DNA of 17,970 bases, taken from positions 1-17,970 of the forward strand of contig CAZILH010000018.1 of assembly GCA_964540095.1 (NCBI GenBank), in the 5' to 3' direction. The notes below the pieces were generated by a model, which did no database searches, was not told where the DNA came from, and saw only the letters and a list, made by a program, of their open reading frames with translations. Both the position numbers and the translations under genes were made by a program. The DNA comes from CALMZN01 sp964540095 (GTDB lineage Bacteria; Patescibacteriota; Patescibacteriia; UBA1558; GWA2-36-10). Numbering within the stretch: position 1 is the stretch's first letter; the number at the start of each line of letters is the position of its first letter. Positions 14,235 to 17,970 of this stretch are shown here, piece by piece.

Positions 14235-15329
14235 CTAATGCAACTTTTCTTGACGCTTTTTTTCTTCTGGAGTGCGTAAAATATCGCGCTTTTTTTTGTA
14301 CTCTTCTACTACTTTAAGATCCAACTCTTTATCATCCAATACCGACTCCAAAACTTTAGCCCAAAAATTTACGCGCTCTTGATTCAAAATTTTCAAGTCA
14401 GCTGAAGCTCGCGGTATTGTTTTGATATAATGTTGCATGATATCACCCAATCTGAAAATTCTCATTAAGCGCAAAGACATTAACTCCGCTGGCTCCCTAT
14501 TGAGCTTAATGTAGGCAATCAAGTTAGTGGCTAATTGTGGATTATAAAGCACCATGAAGTTTATAAACCTAGCCCAGCCCTCATGCTTGTTGCCAAAACG
14601 AAAAGATGAATGATCCAACAAATAAATATTATTATTCTTGATGCGAAAATTGTGAGGCACAAAATCCCAGTGCGTCAAAAAGTCCGCATACAAGTCAAGG
14701 CCCTTAACATTTTGCGCCAAAAATTTATCAGCCCTAGCCAAAACATCAGCTAATTCTCCTTGCTCAGGGCACGCTTTGCTAATATCTGTCCAATATTCAA
14801 AAAACTTCCGCAAATAATCGTCTGAGCGCCAAAGACCAAAAGTTTTTCTAATTACCTGAGTATGTTCGTAAGTAGTCGCCTGCACGCCCTCTTGTGCTTC
14901 TAGACCTTTTAAGCTCAGAAAAAACTGTTCTTCTTGTGGCCTGTTTAAAAAAGTGGTTTCTTGCTCAATAAAAGTAGTAATCAAAATAGTGCGTCCTTCT
15001 TTTTCCGTAAATAAAATTTCTGGGGGGAAGAAAAAAACTTGTTGAGCAAATTTAACTTTTTCTAAAATATGTCGGCAATTCCTTTCGTGATTAATTTCAT
15101 TGATGCCCTTGGCATCACTAGCCACTTTGATAATTACTTTCAGATTATCTTTGATCTGCTGGCCAACTAAAACCAATTTTTTCGTGCTAAAAAAAGCATA
15201 GCGTTCTCCACCAATGTGAATTTGCTCCTCAGCCAAAAAAAATCCTAAATTATGCAAAATTGGTTTTAATTTAGCTATCTCGCTTTGGCAATAATCTGCC
15301 CATGATTTTTCTACTTGATTTTCTGGCAT
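14235..15329 (-). CDS. APH/choline-kinase-fold phosphotransferase-like protein
   Basis: The 364-residue protein shows a kinase-like fold of the aminoglycoside-phosphotransferase type. A candidate beta-3 lysine is Lys68 in LKVIIKVAS, with a helix Glu at 78 or 82. The strand RTILITTFIEQ (113-123) is hinge-like. The catalytic loop is THWDFVPHNFRI (219-230), with His220, Asp222 and Asn227, and the metal-binding aspartate is Asp239 in IYLLDHSSF. A helical C-lobe and a charged tail (EEYKKKRDILRTPEEKKRQ) follow. Relatives phosphorylate small molecules, sugars or lipid precursors; the substrate is unknown. It starts two bases after the glycosyltransferase stop, so a role in glycan modification is plausible. 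Resistance to aminoglycosides should not be assumed. Confidence 0.8.
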   Translation of the reverse strand: MPENQVEKSWADYCQSEIAKLKPILHNLGFFLAEEQIHIGGERYAFFSTKKLVLVGQQIKDNLKVIIKVASDAKGINEINHERNCRHILEKVKFAQQVFFFPPEILFTEKEGRTILITTFIEQETTFLNRPQEEQFFLSLKGLEAQEGVQATTYEHTQVIRKTFGLWRSDDYLRKFFEYWTDISKACPEQGELADVLARADKFLAQNVKGLDLYADFLTHWDFVPHNFRIKNNNIYLLDHSSFRFGNKHEGWARFINFMVLYNPQLATNLIAYIKLNREPAELMSLRLMRIFRLGDIMQHYIKTIPRASADLKILNQERVNFWAKVLESVLDDKELDLKVVEEYKKKRDILRTPEEKKRQEKLH

Positions 15330-15331
15330 AA

Positions 15332-16342
15332 TTATTTCTTGAGGCTGGCTTGAAATATCTCTTGTAATTTATTTAAATGACTTTCCCAATCAAATTTATT
15401 TTTCGTAGCTTTATTTTCTGCCCCACCTTTAAACAACTGGTGTATTTTTTCCATTACTGCCTGTTTATTACTAAAATCTGCCAAAAATCCTGACTGGCCG
15501 ATTATTTCTTGGGCATAAGCAGTGTCGTGAGCTAAAATATTTTTGCCAAGCGCCGCACAGTTAATCAAAAAATTATCAAAATTTTCTGAAGCGACGTTAT
15601 AAACAATTAGAGCTGAAGTATTTACTAGATATGAAATCTCCGCTTTTGATAATGATTTCTCAGCCAATACGATTAAATCCAAATCATTTATTACCTCCTG
15701 GCTAATCCAATCAAAATCTCGACCAAATACTAAAACCTGATTTTTCTTTACTGACTGATCAAATGGTAATACTATCGGGGCATCAGCTACTGGATAATTT
15801 ATTACTATCTTTTGTTTTGATACTTTATAAAATTTTTCCACCAAACTTTGTAAGGCCTGAGATGGGACTACTATTCTAGTGGCTCGTGGCAAAATCCAGG
15901 ATTGTAAATTTTTAATGCGTTTGGTTTGTTTGTCTAATTTATTATTTATCAAAAATTCTGGCAGAGATTTGTCAGTAATACCCAAATAGGTGGCTCGCTT
16001 GTAGGCCTCATCTTCCGAAAAATTTATAACTACTGGAATCTTCAACAAATTTTTTATAATAATAGCCGGCAAGGTGACGGCCACAGAATTTTGCGCATAA
16101 ATAATATCGGCTTTTTTGGCTAAAAAATATAGCTTGTAAATATAAGCTAACAATCTAAAAAGTAATGGCCAGTGTTTGTTAACTATGCCCAAATCAAACT
16201 TACCTGATTTTTCCACTGAACCAGCATAGGCCAAAACAGTGACTTGATCTTCTGGGCTCAAGCGTTCGGCTAAGTTTTTACAATAAAAAGCCACTCGGTC
16301 TATTTCTGGAGGATATAATGAGGTGGCAATAATAATTTTCAT
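15332..16342 (-). CDS. GT4-like glycosyltransferase (divergent)
   Basis: The 336-residue protein begins MKIIIATSLYPPEIDRVAFY, the usual N-terminal strand and loop of GT-B glycosyltransferases, and continues with ADIIYAQNSVAVTLPA and a segment of catalytic-domain type. The C-terminal donor domain is weak: VLVFGRDFDWI replaces the VGRLxxxKG motif, and ASENFDNFLINCAALG has Glu at the first but Asn at the second position of E-x7-E. The ATG at 16342 is preferred over 16369 because the promoter's -10 box ends six bases upstream of it, making a leaderless mRNA. It forms a two-gene unit with the APH-fold gene. Sugar and acceptor are unknown. Confidence 0.82.
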   Translation of the reverse strand: MKIIIATSLYPPEIDRVAFYCKNLAERLSPEDQVTVLAYAGSVEKSGKFDLGIVNKHWPLLFRLLAYIYKLYFLAKKADIIYAQNSVAVTLPAIIIKNLLKIPVVINFSEDEAYKRATYLGITDKSLPEFLINNKLDKQTKRIKNLQSWILPRATRIVVPSQALQSLVEKFYKVSKQKIVINYPVADAPIVLPFDQSVKKNQVLVFGRDFDWISQEVINDLDLIVLAEKSLSKAEISYLVNTSALIVYNVASENFDNFLINCAALGKNILAHDTAYAQEIIGQSGFLADFSNKQAVMEKIHQLFKGGAENKATKNKFDWESHLNKLQEIFQASLKK

Positions 16343-16348
16343 GATATT

Positions 16349-16377
16349 ATCATGCCCCAAATAAAACATTTAGTCAA
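16349..16377 (-). promoter_or_regulatory. Leaderless promoter of the glycosyltransferase-kinase pair
   Basis: Minus-strand TTGACT (16377-16372), a 17-base spacer and CATGAT (16354-16349), then six bases to the ATG at 16342. Initiation would fall on the start codon. The -35 box follows the previous gene's terminator T run by two bases. Confidence 0.6.
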
Positions 16378-16379
16378 AT

Positions 16380-16415
16380 AAAAAATAGACCACTATCAAA
16401 AGTAATAATGATCTA
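16380..16415 (-). terminator. Terminator of the M23 peptidase gene
   Basis: Minus-strand TAGATCATTAT (16415-16405) pairs with ATAGTGGTCTA (16396-16386), 11 bp allowing two G-U pairs, then TTTTTT. It lies 17 bases after the M23 stop codon. Confidence 0.8.
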
Positions 16416-16432
16416 GCTTTTATTTATAAAAT

Positions 16433-17476
16433 TTAAAGAATATGATCGCCAAAACGCAAGCCCAAAGAAAGCAGGTCGTCAAACATTTTAACATTCAGAT
16501 ACCAAGTAGTGCCAAAATTTCTAACAGCCGCCTCTTCACTAACAATCCACTGCAATTCCAAATTAGCGGCCACATAATAAACCCTAGCCGAAGTTTTGTC
16601 CTTTACCAACCAAGTAGCTTTTACGATAGAACTATCATTACTATTTTGACTAATACTACTGCTGTCTCCATTTATTATTGCCCGCGTTATCGACCCAAAA
16701 TAGCCAACTGCTGGACTAATATTTTTTGCTTGCTGGAATTTTATCAAAGCCGCCCGAGTAGCTAAGCCAAAATATTCTGTTTCTTTACCAAGAGATCCGG
16801 GCCCAGTCGTGGCGACGATAAAACCGTTTTTATTTAAATATTTTTGTAATTCCTTGACACTCGCCTCTTGATCACCCAACTCTAAGTTTTTGGTAAATTG
16901 ATAACTACTAATGACAATATTTTCTACTGCTGGCTTCCCAATAGCAGCCATTAAGCTAGGATAAGAATTTATACTCTGCCTATCTGGTGTCCATATTTCA
17001 AAATGAAGGTGCGAGCCCACGTTCTCGGCATTACCACTATCGCCAGCCCAAGCTATGACTTGACCAGCGGTCACCACACTCCCTCTTTGAATATTTTCTG
17101 GAAAAGCATAAGTACGGATAGATTTATTATCATCAGTGCCCGGAGTGTCATTGTTGATGTGTAGATAGCGATAAGAGTAGCCATCGGCATCTTCAATATA
17201 TATGGCCAAGCCCCAACCTTCTTCTTGGTCAACTACATTACTAACTCGTCCATTGACAACTGCCACCACTGGCGTCATTTTGGCAGTGATAATATCTGTA
17301 CCTTCATGAGTGCGCCCACTAGAGCGAGCCGCGCCATAGGTATCAGAAAAATTATAATCATAGCCCGTTTGAATAGGAAAAACTATATTACGCGCTTCTT
17401 GCGCCTGAACAGAAAAAGGTAAGATTATGGCTACATTTATAGTAATTAGCAAATAAATTGCTTTGATTTTAAACAT
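16433..17476 (-). CDS. Secreted M23 peptidase with peptidoglycan-binding domain
   Basis: The 347-residue protein has a signal peptide (1-25, likely cut after VQA). The M23/LytM zinc endopeptidase domain (about 30-165) carries HEGTD (His57, Asp61), YLH (His106) and SHLHFEIW (155-162; His156, His158), so all zinc and catalytic residues are present. A PG_binding_1 domain follows at about 198-268 (GDQEASVKELQKYLNKNGF, then GYFGSITRAIIN), and a C-terminal 60-residue part (WLVKDKTSARVYYV onward) that I do not recognise. It should cut peptide cross-links in peptidoglycan outside the membrane, for growth or for contact with another cell. The ATG sits seven bases after a good -10 box, so the mRNA is probably leaderless. 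Confidence 0.93.
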   Translation of the reverse strand: MFKIKAIYLLITINVAIILPFSVQAQEARNIVFPIQTGYDYNFSDTYGAARSSGRTHEGTDIITAKMTPVVAVVNGRVSNVVDQEEGWGLAIYIEDADGYSYRYLHINNDTPGTDDNKSIRTYAFPENIQRGSVVTAGQVIAWAGDSGNAENVGSHLHFEIWTPDRQSINSYPSLMAAIGKPAVENIVISSYQFTKNLELGDQEASVKELQKYLNKNGFIVATTGPGSLGKETEYFGLATRAALIKFQQAKNISPAVGYFGSITRAIINGDSSSISQNSNDSSIVKATWLVKDKTSARVYYVAANLELQWIVSEEAAVRNFGTTWYLNVKMFDDLLSLGLRFGDHIL

Positions 17477-17483
17477 AAATATA

Positions 17484-17492
17484 AGTATAGCA
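17484..17492 (-). promoter_or_regulatory. Extended -10 promoter of the M23 gene, probably leaderless
   Basis: Minus-strand TGC-TATACT ends seven bases before the ATG at 17476. No -35 match is seen (T run at that position), which an extended -10 can compensate. Confidence 0.6.
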
Positions 17493-17525
17493 TAAAAAAT
17501 ACTAATAAAAAATCCTAAAATAAAA

Positions 17526-17554
17526 ACAAAAAAACACTCTCATTAGGGAATGTT
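17526..17554 (-). terminator. Terminator of the YdeI-type gene
   Basis: Minus-strand AACATTC (17554-17548) pairs with GAGTGTT (17539-17533), 7 bp with one G-U, loop of eight, then a T run. It lies about 75 bases after the stop codon. Confidence 0.75.
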
Positions 17555-17628
17555 ATTTTGTCTAGTTAAGCTCGATGGAACAAATAGGTGAAACCCTGCC
17601 TACTGTTAGGGAAAAAACCACTAAAAAA

Positions 17629-17880
17629 TCATCTATGAGCACAGCCCGGCCAGCAACAAGGCCTACGCTTTCCTTGACTAATCTCGCGACAGGCGCGTTC
17701 TATGTGATTATTCCTTGTTTCAATTTTCTTTACAGAAATAACCCAACAAATCCATTCGTTACGCGCTAAGGGTGTAAGATCATTCCAAGCTGTCAATACG
17801 CTTGGGACAGCACTTAGAGCTTTTCGCAAATCAACTGGCGCGACGTGAACAACACCGTTTAATATTTTTATTTTAGCCAT
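17629..17880 (-). CDS. YdeI/OmpD-associated family protein (C-terminal domain only)
   Basis: The 83-residue protein matches the C-terminal module of the YdeI/OmpD-associated (OmdA) family: VAPVDLRKALSAVP (13-26), WNDLTPLARNEWICWV (32-47), KKIETRNNHIERACREI (51-67) and GKRRPCCWPG (70-79). Longer members have an extra N-terminal domain that is missing here; short versions also exist in the family. Annotations call them bacteriocin-protection or stress proteins, but the biochemical role is not established. The ATG at 17880 lies 14 bases after the tRNA-Gly terminator and has no SD. It ends in TGA. The paired Cys and basic C-terminus may bind nucleic acid or metal, which is only a guess. Confidence 0.85.
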   Translation of the reverse strand: MAKIKILNGVVHVAPVDLRKALSAVPSVLTAWNDLTPLARNEWICWVISVKKIETRNNHIERACREISQGKRRPCCWPGCAHR

Positions 17881-17894
17881 AAAATTATGATATC

Positions 17895-17914
17895 AAAAAA
17901 CGCCATTAATGGCG
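17895..17914 (-). terminator. Terminator of the tRNA-Gly gene
   Basis: CGCCATTAATGGCG (17901-17914) is a perfect palindrome followed on the minus strand by TTTTTT. It begins two bases after the encoded CCA. Confidence 0.92.
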
Positions 17915-17916
17915 AA

Positions 17917-17970
17917 TGGAGCGGGTAGCGGGAATCGAACCCGCGTCATCAGTTTGGAAAACTGAGATAA
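17917..17970 (-). tRNA. tRNA-Gly (anticodon TCC), 3' part, cut by the window end
   Basis: On the minus strand the sequence gives the anticodon stem-loop TCAGT-TTTCCAA-ACTGA with anticodon TCC, a four-base variable loop, the T arm GCGGG-TTCGATT-CCCGC, the acceptor 3' strand TACCCGC, discriminator T, and an encoded CCA. T at position 73 is the expected identity base for glycine. The D arm and acceptor 5' strand lie beyond the window. It should read GGA and, by wobble, other GGN codons. Confidence 0.95.

Noticed and set aside
14235..15329. Aminoglycoside-resistance gene
   Set aside because: Only the fold-level catalytic motifs match; the context is glycan synthesis, and the sequence does not resemble a known resistance enzyme closely.

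Overview
The window looks like a piece of a small, AT-rich, compactly organised bacterial chromosome, most likely from the Candidate Phyla Radiation (Patescibacteria, Parcubacteria-like). The reasons are the AT-rich codon use, operons with gaps of a few bases, almost no Shine-Dalgarno (SD) sequences ahead of core genes, several promoters placed so that the mRNA would be leaderless, a 23S rRNA gene without a 16S gene next to it, and protein types common in that group (3D-domain protein, membrane-anchored DsbA, split transketolase, PGI/PMI, GtrA, many glycosyltransferases). The phylum is an inference; no marker was placed on a tree.

Layout. 1-1352: 5' part of a 23S rRNA gene, minus strand. 1353-1842: its non-coding leader and promoter. 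1843-2358 (minus): 3D-domain cell-wall protein, divergent from a DsbA-like thioredoxin (2540-3307). 3426-3659: small GC-richer gene with a strong SD. 3766-6501: operon of transketolase N and C subunits plus bifunctional phosphoglucose/phosphomannose isomerase. 6672-7367: two tandem small paralogues, again GC-richer with strong SDs. 7439-9128 (minus): GtrA-like membrane protein followed by a kinase-like gene interrupted by one in-frame TAA. 9220-13296: six-gene plus-strand run (nucleotide-sugar epimerase, GT4 glycosyltransferase, unknown P-loop-like protein, methyltransferase, HD-domain ppGpp-hydrolase-like protein) ending in a palindromic repeat. 13514-14050 (minus): fourth GC-richer SD-led gene, a membrane-anchored protein with a structured leader. 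14235-16342 (minus): glycosyltransferase plus APH-fold kinase. 16433-17476 (minus): secreted M23 peptidase with a peptidoglycan-binding domain. 17629-17880 (minus): YdeI/OmpD-associated protein. 17917-17970 (minus): tRNA-Gly(TCC), cut by the window edge.

How it fits together. The core genes cover sugar-phosphate interconversion (transketolase, PGI/PMI), building and export of surface glycans (epimerase, GT4s, GtrA) and cell-wall remodelling (3D domain, M23). The most distinctive signal is a second class of genes (3426, 6672, 7026, 13514). They have higher GC, C-ending codons, near-consensus SDs, their own promoters and strong terminators, and no recognised function; two are clear paralogues and a third may be related. 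They sit as self-contained cassettes between core operons that use no SD. The second notable feature is the kinase gene, which reads through in one frame except for a single TAA.
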